From: Furcasterigmium furcatum
Lineage: Eukaryota > Ascomycota > Sordariomycetes > Glomerellales > Plectosphaerellaceae
Direction: 5' to 3'
Length of the DNA stretch: 64,000 bases
Assembly: GCA_001599815.1 (NCBI GenBank)
Contig: BCIA01000005.1
Location: 3,294,472-3,358,471, forward strand
The stretch's first letter is position 1. Every line of letters begins with the position of its first letter. The translations under genes were made by a program, and so were the position numbers. The notes under the pieces are model-generated. The model was not told the origin of the DNA and did not search any database. It worked only from the letters and a program-made list of their open reading frames with translations. Positions 33,593-44,300 of the stretch are shown here, one piece after another.

Positions 33593-33600
33593 CCACGGAG
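33593..33600 (-). promoter_or_regulatory. Second NirA/NIT4-type site
   Basis: CCACGGAG reads CTCCGTGG on the minus strand, again an exact CTCCGHGG match, about 212 bp upstream of the nitrate reductase start. Confidence 0.55.
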
Positions 33601-33811
33601 AAGCCTATGCATATCGGGAAAGGTCTCGATGGCCTGATCTGGATCACATATGTACTTGTACTAATATCCTTAATGGCCTCCCATCCCGCTCGTCCCCGTG
33701 TCGTAACATATATCCCCGTGTCCCCAGAAGCAAACTCCCATCTGCCGAACCTGGCTGCTTCGCTTGTCACACCCGACAGACACAGACTCGAACAGTCTCA
33801 GCAGTTACACC

Positions 33812-36531
33812 ATGGAGACTCTCACAGTCATGCCGTCTGACCCCCTGGCCATGAAGCCAGACTTCACATTTCCTCCGACGCCGCCACATACCGACAAGGA
33901 GGACCCGAAAACAGCCATTGATAGCGCTCTCGTGTCTAGCTCATTATGCCTCTTCGAAGAGCTCGATGCTGAGAGGCCCCGCGCCTATGCTCTGCCGCCC
34001 AAGGCCAGCATCAACTCGGTCCTCCCCGAGGACCTCAAGACCCCGGACAACTTTGTCACCAGAGACCCCCGGTTAATCCGTCTCACCGGCGTCCACCCCT
34101 TCAACGTCGAGGCACCACTCAGCGACCTATACAACCAGGGCTTCATCACCAACAAGGACCTTCACTACGTCCGCAACCATGGCGCCGTGCCCAAGGTCGA
34201 GGACCAGGAGATGCTGGACTGGGAGTTCACCGTGGAAGGCATGGTCGAGAAGCCTTTCACTCTCACCCTCAGGGACCTCATCACGGAATATGAGCAGATC
34301 ACCTACCCAGTCACACTCGTCTGCGCCGGCAACCGACGAAAGGAGCAGAACATGGTCAGGAAGACAAAAGGCTTCTCCTGGGGTGCCGCTGGCCTGTCTA
34401 CGGCACTATGGACCGGTGTCTCCCTCGGAGACCTGTTGGCTCGTGCCCTGCCAAAGCGAGGGGCCCGCTACGTCTACTTCGAGGGCGCCGACAAGCTGCC
34501 CAACGGCTACTACGGCACTGGAATCAAGCTCAACTGGGCCATGGACCCCAACCGAGGCGTGACCGTCTGCTACCGTATGAACGGCGAGCTTCTCCATCCC
34601 GATCACGGCAGGCCGGTCCGCATCATCATCCCTGGCCAGATCGGCGGACGCAGTGTGAAGTGGCTCAAGAAGATCATCGTCACCAAGGAGCCCAGTGACA
34701 ACTGGTACCACATCTACGATAACCGCGTCCTGCCCACTGAAGTCTCCCCCGAGGCCAGTGCCGACCTCCCCGACACCTGGAAGGATGAGCGGTACGCCAT
34801 CTACGACCTCAACGCCAACAGCGCTACCTGCTTTCCCGCCCACGACGAAAAGCTATCTCTGACAAGCGGCCCCGAGACCTACAAGGTCCGCGGATATGCC
34901 TATGGCGGCGGAGGCCGAAGAATCACCCGAGTCGAAGTCACATTGGACAAGGGCAAGACCTGGGCCTTGGCTAACGTCAACTACCCCGAGGACGACTACC
35001 GTCTTGCCCCCGAGGGTGACACGCTCTATGGTGGCAGGATGGACATGTCCTGGCGGGAGTCATGCTTTTGCTGGTGCTTCTGGGATATTGACATCCCCGT
35101 TCCCCGCCTTGCCGAGGCAGGCGACATCATGGTGCGATCCATGGACGAAGGAATGATGGTGCAACCCAGAGATATGTACTGGAGTGTCCTCGGTATGATG
35201 AACAACCCGTGGTTCAGGGTTGTGATTCACAAGGAAGGCCACACTCTTCGCTTTGAGCACCCGACCCAACCGGCCCTGATGCCTGGTGGCTGGATGGAGC
35301 GGGTGAAGAAGGCCGGCGGAAACCTCTCCAACGGTTTCTGGGGCGAGAAGGTTCAGGGCGAGGAGGAAGAGGCCGTCGAACAGGAGCCTGTCAAGGAAAT
35401 CTGCATGACCAAGGAGGGCGTGAAGCGAATCATCACCCTGAAGGAGCTGCGTGAGCACGAGGGCGAAGAGGAGCCATGGTTCGTCGTCAACGGTGAAGTG
35501 TACGACGGTACACCATTCCTCGAGGGCCATCCTGGAGGTGCTGCCTCTATCTTTGGCGCCGCCGGCCAGGATGCCTCGGAGGAATTCCTCGCGATTCGTA
35601 CGTTTATCCCGGGAAACCTTTCCATTTTCATTGCTAACAATAAGTAGACAGCGAAAACGCCAAGGCAATGATGCCCGACTACCATCTCGGCACATTGGAC
35701 GAGGCAAGCCTGAAGGCTTTGACATCCGGTGAGGCGGAAGCAACCGAAGAGGAGCGCCCCATCTTCCTCACGAACAAGACTTGGACGAAGGCGATCCTCT
35801 CGGCCAAGACGCCCGTTTCGGCGGACTCCAAGATCTTCACGTTCGACCTGGAGAGGCCGGATCAGACCATTGGTCTTCCCGTGGGCCAGCATCTTATGAT
35901 CCGCCTCCGCGACCCAGCCACAAGGGAAGCCATCCTCCGCGCCTACACGCCCATCTCGGAAGGCCAAGACAAGGGCAAGCTCAACATCCTGATCAAGATT
36001 TACGAGCAGGGCAAGATGACTCGCGCTCTGGACTCGATCCCCGTCGGCCACTTTGTCGAGTTCAAGGGACCGGTCGGCAAGTTCGAATACCTTGGCAATG
36101 GCCTCTGCACCGTCTCTGGCAAGGAGCGCCGCGTCAAGCGCTTCGTGATGGTCTGCGGTGGCTCGGGCATCACGCCCATCTTCCAGGTCCTTCGAGCCGT
36201 GATGCAGAACGCCGAGGACCAGACGCAGTGCCTCGTCCTCAACGGCAACCGCTTGGAGCAGGACATCCTCCTGCGGACGGAGCTCGACACTATGGCGTCG
36301 GCCAACCAGCACAAGTGCAAGCTAGTCAACACACTCAGCAACGGCGCGCCCGAATGGACCGGCCTCAGGGGCAGGATGGACGCGCAGTTCTTCGACCGCG
36401 AGGTGGGGCCGTGCAAGAGCGAGGCCGGCGAGGAGATGGTGCTTATCTGCGGCCCGGGGGCCATGGAGAAGAGCGTCAAGGAGATCATGCTCAACACGGG
36501 CTGGCGCGAGGACGATCTGCTGTTCTTCTGA
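33812..36531 (+). CDS. niaD/nit-3: Assimilatory nitrate reductase (NADPH)
   Basis: Two exons, 33812-35597 and 35648-36531 (2670 nt, 889 residues), with a 50-nt intron. Domains in order are a short acidic leader; the molybdopterin domain with the Mo-ligating Cys171 in LVCAGNRR; the dimerisation domain; the cytochrome b5 domain with heme ligands His573 in GHPGG and His596; and the FAD/NADPH reductase with RAYTPIS (693-699), GGSGITP (766-772), CGPGAM and the C-terminal FF. The codon of His596 is split by the intron (C|AC), and splicing restores it. The enzyme reduces nitrate to nitrite in the cytosol. Two NirA-type sites and GATA sites upstream predict nitrate induction and ammonium repression. 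Nitrite reductase and the nitrate transporter are not adjacent, unlike in Aspergillus. Confidence 0.98.
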
Positions 36532-37010
36532 GCAGCGCGGCGGGAGGATCTCCGGGACACAAGGTGTGACCGGCACGTTTTACGAACACAAACAGCATTG
36601 TAGAGAGATATCGGCGGATACGGGATAATGGGGCGGGGGCGCATTTGCGGGCGTTTTGGGCGCATCAAAATCTGGATCTCCGTCTGCTTCCTAGATAGGA
36701 GCACATTCTTGTAACTGTGCAGCGATAAAGATATTGGGTTTTTCCCTTTCGGCATTGGCGATGCGGCTGTTATCTCGAGTGCGGGTCGGATCGTGAATCG
36801 TGCATCTCCGCGGGGAATGCTGGTCTCTTTTGGGAGTCCGGACCCGTGGCTTGGGGTGGCTGGTGGAATCTGCGCCACATTACCCCTTTTCGTATGCGGA
36901 ACGGTGACCAGTTGGACCGACCCAGACTTCTACATTGCAAGGATGGACTTTGAGACGCGGATCAGATCACAGTTGACCGGCTGGTTTGATACTAATATTC
37001 AGATTCATTA
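36532..37010. other. Convergent spacer nitrate reductase/2EXR gene
   Basis: A 479-bp region containing the two 3' ends. Nothing recognisable is encoded. Confidence 0.6.
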
Positions 37011-37868
37011 TCATTCCAGCCTCAGCCGGCGGATCTCTTCGGCACAGGCCGCGATAGGGTGCACCCTCCTCAGATACCACGCAACGAGCTTCGGGGCATC
37101 AGGTCCCAGGGACTCGAGGGCCGCAAGATATAAAGGCTCCACCGCCTCCCAAAATATTGGCCAGCTCCTCCTCCCATATGACTTCACGACCATGTCGCGG
37201 GGCCTCGCCGGCACGAGAGTGATTGGTAGGGTCAGGTGCGGAATCAGCTCCCCCACCGGCTCGTCAGTGCCCCAGACCTGATTATGGATCATGGGCATGA
37301 TGTAGTTCAGTGTTGTCACGGCGGGTGCCCGCTTCTTGAGCACCCGAAGCAGCTTATCCAAGGCGTCCCAGAGGGGCAGGGACGGGTCCTTGCCGTAGGA
37401 GGCGCTCACGACGTAATTCGATCTCCCATCAACCTGTACGTACTGGCCCCCCGTGTTGCCGGGCGGGATGCCGATGTGCCGAACGAGGCGGAGCCCGGGC
37501 ACGTCCGTGAAGAGCGGCGGGGGGTCTTTGGGGTACCTGCGGAAAGCGGCGCCAAAGAGAGACATGCTCCCACCGAAGTAGAGGATGTCCACGCGGGTAT
37601 TGAACCAGATGCCCGGGTTGTCGCCCGGCTGGGCAAACTGGATGAAGCCCGCGACGCGTGCGGCTGCCCGAGCTCGGGCGCACACGTAGACCGCGGCAGG
37701 CGGGCGGATGCGGTTGTGGAAGATGAGGTGCTGGGCGGTCTTGGGGTTGGCTTGGGAGCGCACGGCCTTTGCGACGTGGAAGACGTGAGGCTCTGTCGGG
37801 AGAGTAGCGATCCAGATCTCGTCTTGGAGCTCTCCGGGGAGGCGCGCCAGCGGGAATGTTGTGGCCAT
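37011..37868 (-). CDS. 2EXR-domain protein of unknown function
   Basis: Single exon, 285 residues from the ATG at 37868; an upstream in-frame ATG at 37952 exists but precedes the domain start. The N-terminus FPLARLPGELQDEIWIATLP is the 2EXR signature common in expanded families of filamentous fungi, in which an F-box-like helix is followed by the second EXR-type element (RPPAAVYVCARARAAA). No catalytic motif, signal peptide or membrane segment is visible. These families vary in number between species and have no settled function. Confidence 0.75.
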   Translation of the reverse strand: MATTFPLARLPGELQDEIWIATLPTEPHVFHVAKAVRSQANPKTAQHLIFHNRIRPPAAVYVCARARAAARVAGFIQFAQPGDNPGIWFNTRVDILYFGGSMSLFGAAFRRYPKDPPPLFTDVPGLRLVRHIGIPPGNTGGQYVQVDGRSNYVVSASYGKDPSLPLWDALDKLLRVLKKRAPAVTTLNYIMPMIHNQVWGTDEPVGELIPHLTLPITLVPARPRDMVVKSYGRRSWPIFWEAVEPLYLAALESLGPDAPKLVAWYLRRVHPIAACAEEIRRLRLE

Positions 37869-39111
37869 TTTGCTGATGACCAGAAGGGGGATCCAAGTTG
37901 GTCTGTGATATCGGCGCAAAGGAATGCTGCTCAGAGGTCGTCGCCGGAGCACAGTTGTGGCGTTGCAGCTTCAACTATGAATTGAGTCGGGTTGAAAGAA
38001 CCCTGGTCTCGAATTGACTGAGCAGGCTATGTGATTTGGCTGTGGCTGTGTCAAATACTCTGATGCTATCTTCAGGCAGCCGTCAGATGTAATCATTCCG
38101 CATCTGCCTGAAGCGCCTCGTCAGAGACGACGCAATCTTGAGTGAGAATTCGAGCTCAAAAGGAAGCCTCGATGCAACGACCAGGGTCGCGATATCTATT
38201 CATAGGGGCAGTCAGGCAGACACATTGCACCTGGCCCCAGCTGCGGCACCATCCCTCCCCTGTCCCGGATCCGTCACCCTGGCAGATGCGCGGAATTGGT
38301 CTCGGCACCACAGCACAAACAGTCGACACAAGTTGCGACAACAAACCGTTCGATGCGTCATTGAAAGGAGATGATTTATCGCGGCGCGGCTGCGATTTGC
38401 CCATTCATCGACGTTCCGGTAGCATTCCCGGGATTTGCAATGCCCTTGGCTCCACGAACCCGGCGCCCGGCTCCGGCAGACCCACATCAGCCCCAGTATT
38501 CCGGAGACTATGCCCGGCTTCAGGATGAGAGACACTTTCAACAAGTTCTCCAGTACGGGTCCAAAGGCATGGCCAGACACGAACCGCGCACTGGTATCTG
38601 AAGATTTCACTCGTGACCAATTCAATAGCAGAGTCAATGTGCGGCGGTACCGATACTTCGACTGTATTACTCGAGACACCGGGTTCTCGCCCCAAATCTT
38701 CTCTTTGGAAACCCCAAGTTCTCGATCAAGAAACCTAGGCATCGAACAATGCGTACAGCCTAACACGTGCGTATAGGTCGTCAAGACTTGTGGCACAAGC
38801 CTGGAGATTTCGTGGCAGGCAAGTCGACCCGAGACGAAGACTGACCTCACATTGTGTTTATGCCATATTGAAGGGACTCGTGCCAAGTCTGTCACGCGCA
38901 AAGTCAAATTCACTCCACGCAACAATCTCAAAAACAACGCTTCGGTTGAGTATGAACCGTATCTCGGAATCGCTGATGCTTCCCATGCCAACGCCGCTCC
39001 GTCAATAGCAACCTGTCCCGACCCGTGTCATCCCCCATGTCATGCTGCATCAGTGAAGGTATCCCATGTTCCCCCATGTCCCAAGTCCCGAATCCACCAG
39101 ATGGTCACCTC
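37869..39111. other. 1.2 kb intergenic region
   Basis: Lies between the 2EXR gene start and the RRM gene stop. Open frames on both strands (38138-38991) overlap each other and lack domains. I see no transposon termini, tRNA or other structure. Confidence 0.5.
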
Positions 39112-40401
39112 CTACTCCATATCACAAGGGTCGTTGCCGTACGCCCAGGCAATTATTCCCTGATACTCCCTGCTCAGGAGCATGCCCGCAGCCTGAGCCT
39201 GGCTCCTGAAGCTGCCGAACCGCCACTCGAGGGTGCACACAGAGGCGCCGTCCTCGAGTATGTAAACGCCCTCGGTCTGGTACACGAAGCGCTCGCTGAA
39301 CAGCCGATCCAGCGTCTCCTTGTTGACGAGCGCGCGCGGGCCCCTGATCAGCAGCACGCGCGAGGAATCCGAGGCCGGCTGCGGCGCGGACCTGATCCTG
39401 TTGAACGTGACGCGGATCGAGCGGCCAACGAGCTGGTTGAGCCGACCCTCCTCGATGGCGTTCTTGACGCGCTCAGCGCCCACGCGATCGAAGAACACGA
39501 TCTTGGCGGCGGAACCGGCGTGACCCTTGTCCGGCTGCGCGTCGCTGATGACGGTGGCCCAGATCTTTCCGGTGCGGCCGAGTTGGGCGATGCATCCAAG
39601 GAGGTGGGTTACGGTCATGTTGGCGGAGAGGCCGACGATCCAGAGGGAAGTGTTCTCATCCTCGGAGATGTCGGCGCTGCGGTTAGCCTGGTTGCTGATG
39701 TCGCCCTTGTAGTTGCTCGAGAAGCCGTTGAGCTTGCAGAGGATGCTGCGAAGGTTATCTTGGGCCGTGGAACCGACGGGGAGACCGATGGTGGCGGGGT
39801 GCTGGCGCTCGCGGATGGCGCGCATACGGTCGAAGCGAGGGGTTCTTTGGTCGAGCAGGCCTTGCAAAAGCTGCTCGGGTTGGGGAGGCTGGAGGTCGTT
39901 CTGCCAAGGGACGGCCTGCTTGCCCGTGGGCACGTATGGGTTCTGGATGGGAACATGCTGGTGGCTCTTCAGAATCTCGATCTGCCTCAAGACGTCGTTG
40001 ATGTGCCCATCGCCTCGGCGGGTGGTGTCTGCTGGAGGGTAAGGGGAAGCCAGAGGGTCGTCATCCATGTTGAAGGGATACGCGCCCCCCGCAACCACCG
40101 GGCCGTTGTTGTAGCGATATCCTACATGGACGCCGCTCATGATCTCGTCGGTACTCTTCTGTGCCATGGGTGGGCCGGGGAGGCAGTAGAATGGGGCCCA
40201 GCTGGGTCGGTATGGAGGAGAAGAGGAAGAAAGGGTCAGGGGCGAGGCCGGTCCTTGCAAGGACGGCACAGAGGGCAAACTTTCGGGAGTCTGCGTCTGG
40301 TGCGACGGATGGGATGCGCTGTTGCTGGAAGTGAGGCTCTCCTCGGTGCCTCCGTGCTCGTGGCCCTGCGGCTGGCCAGCGATGTTGTCCTGGCCCTCCA
40401 T
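39112..40401 (-). CDS. Protein with two RRM-like folds, function unknown
   Basis: Single exon, 429 residues. The first 210 residues are Ser/Pro/Gln-rich and probably disordered. Residues about 252-338 resemble an RRM: RNP2-like LWIVGL, RNP1-like AAKIVFFD, and a terminal strand SIRVTF. Residues about 347-425 form a second, weaker RRM-like unit (RVLLIRGP, then VCTLEWRFGSF). The aromatic positions of canonical RNP motifs are only partly present, so RNA binding is an inference. The spacer upstream contains a TAGGTA microsatellite. Confidence 0.7.
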   Translation of the reverse strand: MEGQDNIAGQPQGHEHGGTEESLTSSNSASHPSHQTQTPESLPSVPSLQGPASPLTLSSSSPPYRPSWAPFYCLPGPPMAQKSTDEIMSGVHVGYRYNNGPVVAGGAYPFNMDDDPLASPYPPADTTRRGDGHINDVLRQIEILKSHQHVPIQNPYVPTGKQAVPWQNDLQPPQPEQLLQGLLDQRTPRFDRMRAIRERQHPATIGLPVGSTAQDNLRSILCKLNGFSSNYKGDISNQANRSADISEDENTSLWIVGLSANMTVTHLLGCIAQLGRTGKIWATVISDAQPDKGHAGSAAKIVFFDRVGAERVKNAIEEGRLNQLVGRSIRVTFNRIRSAPQPASDSSRVLLIRGPRALVNKETLDRLFSERFVYQTEGVYILEDGASVCTLEWRFGSFRSQAQAAGMLLSREYQGIIAWAYGNDPCDME

Positions 40402-41351
40402 CTTGTGTGGGAGCGCCGCGTACTTGTGAACCCCTATGTGGCGGTTGTGTCGTTGGTTGTTGTTGTTGTGTTGCGATGGTGAGGTGCACGCGTCCTGGTG
40501 GAGAGGTGATGCAAGGTATGTAAGTAGGTAGGTAGTAGGTAGCTAAGAAGAGAGGTGCCCAGCTCAGGCAATGAATGTTGCGGCGATGCGTAGGTGCAAG
40601 GTGCAGGTCTGGACATGAGCGTGGAGGAAAACAAGGCAAGGTCCATGGCCGTGGGCTATTTATCGCCGGGATGCCAGGAGGCGGCCGCTTCAATTCGGTG
40701 GGGGAGGCCGCTGCTACCTGAGGCCGTCGTGAGGGAGCCTCGGAGTCACTTCTGATATGTTGCACAAAGAGGGCGTACAGGCTTCCGTTGGGCACCTGTC
40801 TGCCATGTCTCGCTCGGGGAGAGTAGCTCAGCGACGGGTGACCCTGCGGTTGATTTTCAAGGGAAGGCTTCGATTCATTTCAGATGCCGGCCGCCGAGCT
40901 TCGATTCGATGCAACAAAGAATACATTCGAACGCATTCAAGGTTGCAGGTCTTCGATTCCATGCGGCATGCTTCAGGAGTGACTCGAACAGACGCAGGCT
41001 TTCTTTCTGCCGAGTCAATGCCATATACTCCAAGACGAGGCGGCCGAAGCGAGCTTCTCAGATGGAAGCATGTCTCCTCTGCCTTTGTTTGACGGGTTTC
41101 TACTGGAAACCGGCCATTGAATGCCGAATCGACGCTAAAAGCCTTTTGTAGAGTCGATCATCCTGCTTGTATAGAAAACAGGCTGTTGGATACCGCCTGC
41201 ATGATTGTACATAGACAACTTGTTCGGTGCCATAGACTGCAGATGAGGCAAGCCAAGTAGTGAGTGACGAGTTGCTTTGTGGAAGTCAGCTTCCTGTGTA
41301 TCGATCGATCTCGCCCCGACCGGGCATCGTTGGTCAATGAGTCGATCAAAC
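40402..41351. other. Intergenic region upstream of the RRM gene
   Basis: A 0.95 kb spacer with a TAGGTAGGTAGTAGGTAG tract at about 40524-40541, probably in the leader of the gene ending at 39112. No gene is supported. Confidence 0.55.
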
Positions 41352-44300
41352 TCAGGCGCCTGGGTCGGTCCACCGCTCAATCTCATCTATAGATGCCTGC
41401 TCTCGATCCTCAAACTCTTCCTCTTTCACCACAATGTCACCTTCGACTCGGAGGGTGGCGCGATCCCTCGGCGGCACGGGCTGTGCCACAACGACCGTTT
41501 CAATGCCGGCTGGGCTCTGCTCCTCCGGTCCCATCGGCAGGGCATCAACGTCGATCTCCATGTTGAGCAGGCTCTTCAGGATCACCTGGCTGCCTGCCTT
41601 GCTCATCACCTCGTTAGAATGTTTGCACAGCTCCGACGCGACGCATTCAACACACCCGTGCTCGCAGTAGCACTCTTCCACCCTGACCAGCGCCTGCTTC
41701 AAGAGGAGATCAACATGCTCAAACGCCTTTGTGCTGATGCCCGAGCCGTTTGCGCCACCCTTGGCATCGTAGAAGGTGAGTCTCGCAGGCCGCTTCCTCT
41801 GCGTTTCCTTCGTCGCAAACTCCTTCACTGCGAATTTGCACTCGGTCCTGACATCGCCGGGCATGCTGATGACAAAGTTTGGCAGGAGACTCAGGACCGC
41901 ATGCTCGGCCGCATGAATCGAGGCAGCGACATGGAGCCTGCGTTCCATGAGTATCACAATGGCCTGCTTGGGGAGGTCCAGCCACATGCCCTTGCCGTGG
42001 CGAATAATTGGCGGGTTGTCGACGGCGACGGCATCGATGACTCGCTTCTTCTTGTCGAGCTTGAAAAACCCAAAAACATTCTGCTGGATCTTGATTGTGC
42101 CGTAGAACGCCTTGGATAATGACCCCGTGATTCTCTTGATGGCCTCTGTCTCGATCGGGTCAATGTCTGTAAAGTCTCTTTGAGTCGTTGTCCATTCGAC
42201 GTTGACCTTCTCGACGCGCGCCATTCGTCGGTCGGGATCGAAGTCCCTGACCAGGAACTTGTTGCCTTGGTGCAGGAAGATCGCTCCGTCGTAGATGGTG
42301 AAGAAGGCCCTGGACAGTTCCAGTTCCTCAAGCACGTAGTTCTTCCCGTGAGATATGTCAATGACTGCAAAGTGCTCGTCTTCAGTGTCGCGAATGGCCA
42401 CGAAGCGTGATGGAATGGGGCGGAAGCGGTCATGGCAGTGGTAGAAGCCCATGGGATCCTTCAACAGCCTCTCCTCGCATATTCTGGCGAGATCGCTGCC
42501 AAAGTAATGGGCATCCTCCGCAGGCCGGATTGGCATCTCATACGCGGCACATTGAATGTGCCCCTCCCTGACGAGCATATTCTCCAGGTCTACCTGAAGC
42601 TCGCAGTTTGGTTTGGTGAACAACTCGTCGGGATTCTGCATGTAGTGCTGGTCGGTAGGGAAGCAATCACCAACCAAGATCGACAGAGAGTCCTTGTTCC
42701 TGCGACCTGCTCGGCCGCTCTGCTGGCGCAGGTTTGCAATGGTGTACGGAAATCCCCAGGTGAGGACGCAGTCCAGGCTGCCGATGTCGATGCCTAGCTC
42801 AAGAGCAGTGGTGGCAACAATACCCAGCAGTTTGCCCTCGAACATCTCCGACTCGATACGGCGACGATCCTGTGGCGTGTAGCCTCCCCGGTACCCCATG
42901 ACGCGAGCAACGCATTCAGCACGGCCGAGTGTCTCGAACTCCTGCTTGACGGCACTGACAAGCCTCTCACATTGATCGCGCACCCGACAAAAGGCGATGA
43001 TTCGGACGCCGCGAAGCACAAGCTGGCAGAAGAGCCTTGCACACTCGGACATTGCGTCCCCGCGACCGCTGGCAGGATCACCGGGGTCCCTGAACGGCGT
43101 GTTCCAGCAGAGAAACTCCTTGCGACCCGAGGGAGACCCGTCAAAGTCGATCAGTCGCACATTGTCGATGCCAAATATGGTCTTGAAGTGCTCCGAGGGA
43201 TTGGCAACCGTTGCCGAGCAGGAAACAAACTTGATGTGGCGGTTTCCCACCGCAGCACATATCCGCCGAAGACGTCGCATGATGAAAGCGACATGGGAGC
43301 CCATCTGGCCGTTGTAGTAGTGCAGTTCGTCGACGACCACATACTTGAGGTTCTTCAGAAACGTCCGCCACCGCTCCTCCTGCGGCAAGATGGTGACGTG
43401 CAGCATGTCGGGATTGGTGAATATGATCCTCGCTTCTTCGCGGATGGTGCTTCGCTCCGTCATGGGAGTGTCTCCGTCGAAGGTCTCCACGAGCATCTCC
43501 TCCATGCCGGGCATGTAGCCCATGAGTTCCTTCAGACTTCTCTTCTGGTCCTGAGCAAGGGCTTTGGTGGGGAAGATGTACATTGCCCTGGTGTTGAGGT
43601 CCGATTCGAGCGCATGCAGAACGGGAAGCTGGTAAATCAAGGACTTCCCGGAACTCGTTGAAGTCGCAACCACAACGTGCTGTCCTTGATGGAGTCCGTT
43701 CAATGCCTCTGCTTGATGGGCGAAGAACTGCGTGATCCCCTTTGCATTGTATAATGCATTCACCAGATCCTGGCTGAGCAGAAAGTCCAAGTCGCCGTAC
43801 ACGGCCTCCATGGGCTCGAAGACACGATGTCCATCGGGGACGACTTGGCCCGTATACCACGGGCTGTCCTTCAGCTCCTGTACAATCTCGGGTATGCTCT
43901 TTCGCTCCGTCGGAATCGCCTCGGGGATCGCGCTGAACTCATGTCCTGGGGTCGGAGCCTCTGACAGAGACGGAGTGGGAATGTACGCCTGAGACTCGGT
44001 CCTCAAGACCTCCTCGGGGTCTTTCTGCTCAGCCATGCAGCGATTCACGAACAGGTTCATAGCGTTCGCGAATCTCTGATTCCGCCGGTCAATCAGGGTC
44101 GCCATCTGCTTCTGCCCATAAACGGGCATCCTCAGCTTCTCGTCCTTGAGCTTTCGATTCGGCTTCGTCGGTTCTCCAGTCTTTTTGTCCGGCACTTGAC
44201 GCTTGAGTTCGCCGTCGACGAACTCGAAGAACAGCACCTCCTTCCCGCCCTGCAGCTCTTCGTCGGGATGATGATCCATCATTTCGAGGCCCGAAATGCC

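Larger units (their letters stand above)
32232..33811. other. Divergent promoter region UPF2/nitrate reductase
   Basis: A 1.58 kb spacer shared by UPF2 (-) and nitrate reductase (+). It carries two NirA/NIT4-type sites and at least three GATA-factor motifs (annotated separately or noted: CTTATCG at 32762-32768). No gene is supported inside. Confidence 0.7.

Noticed and set aside
38138..38991. Possible gene or transposon remnant
   Set aside because: No terminal repeats, transposase motifs or spliceable frame could be found.
39025..40482. 485-residue plus-strand open frame
   Set aside because: It is antisense to the RRM-like gene and has no recognised domain.
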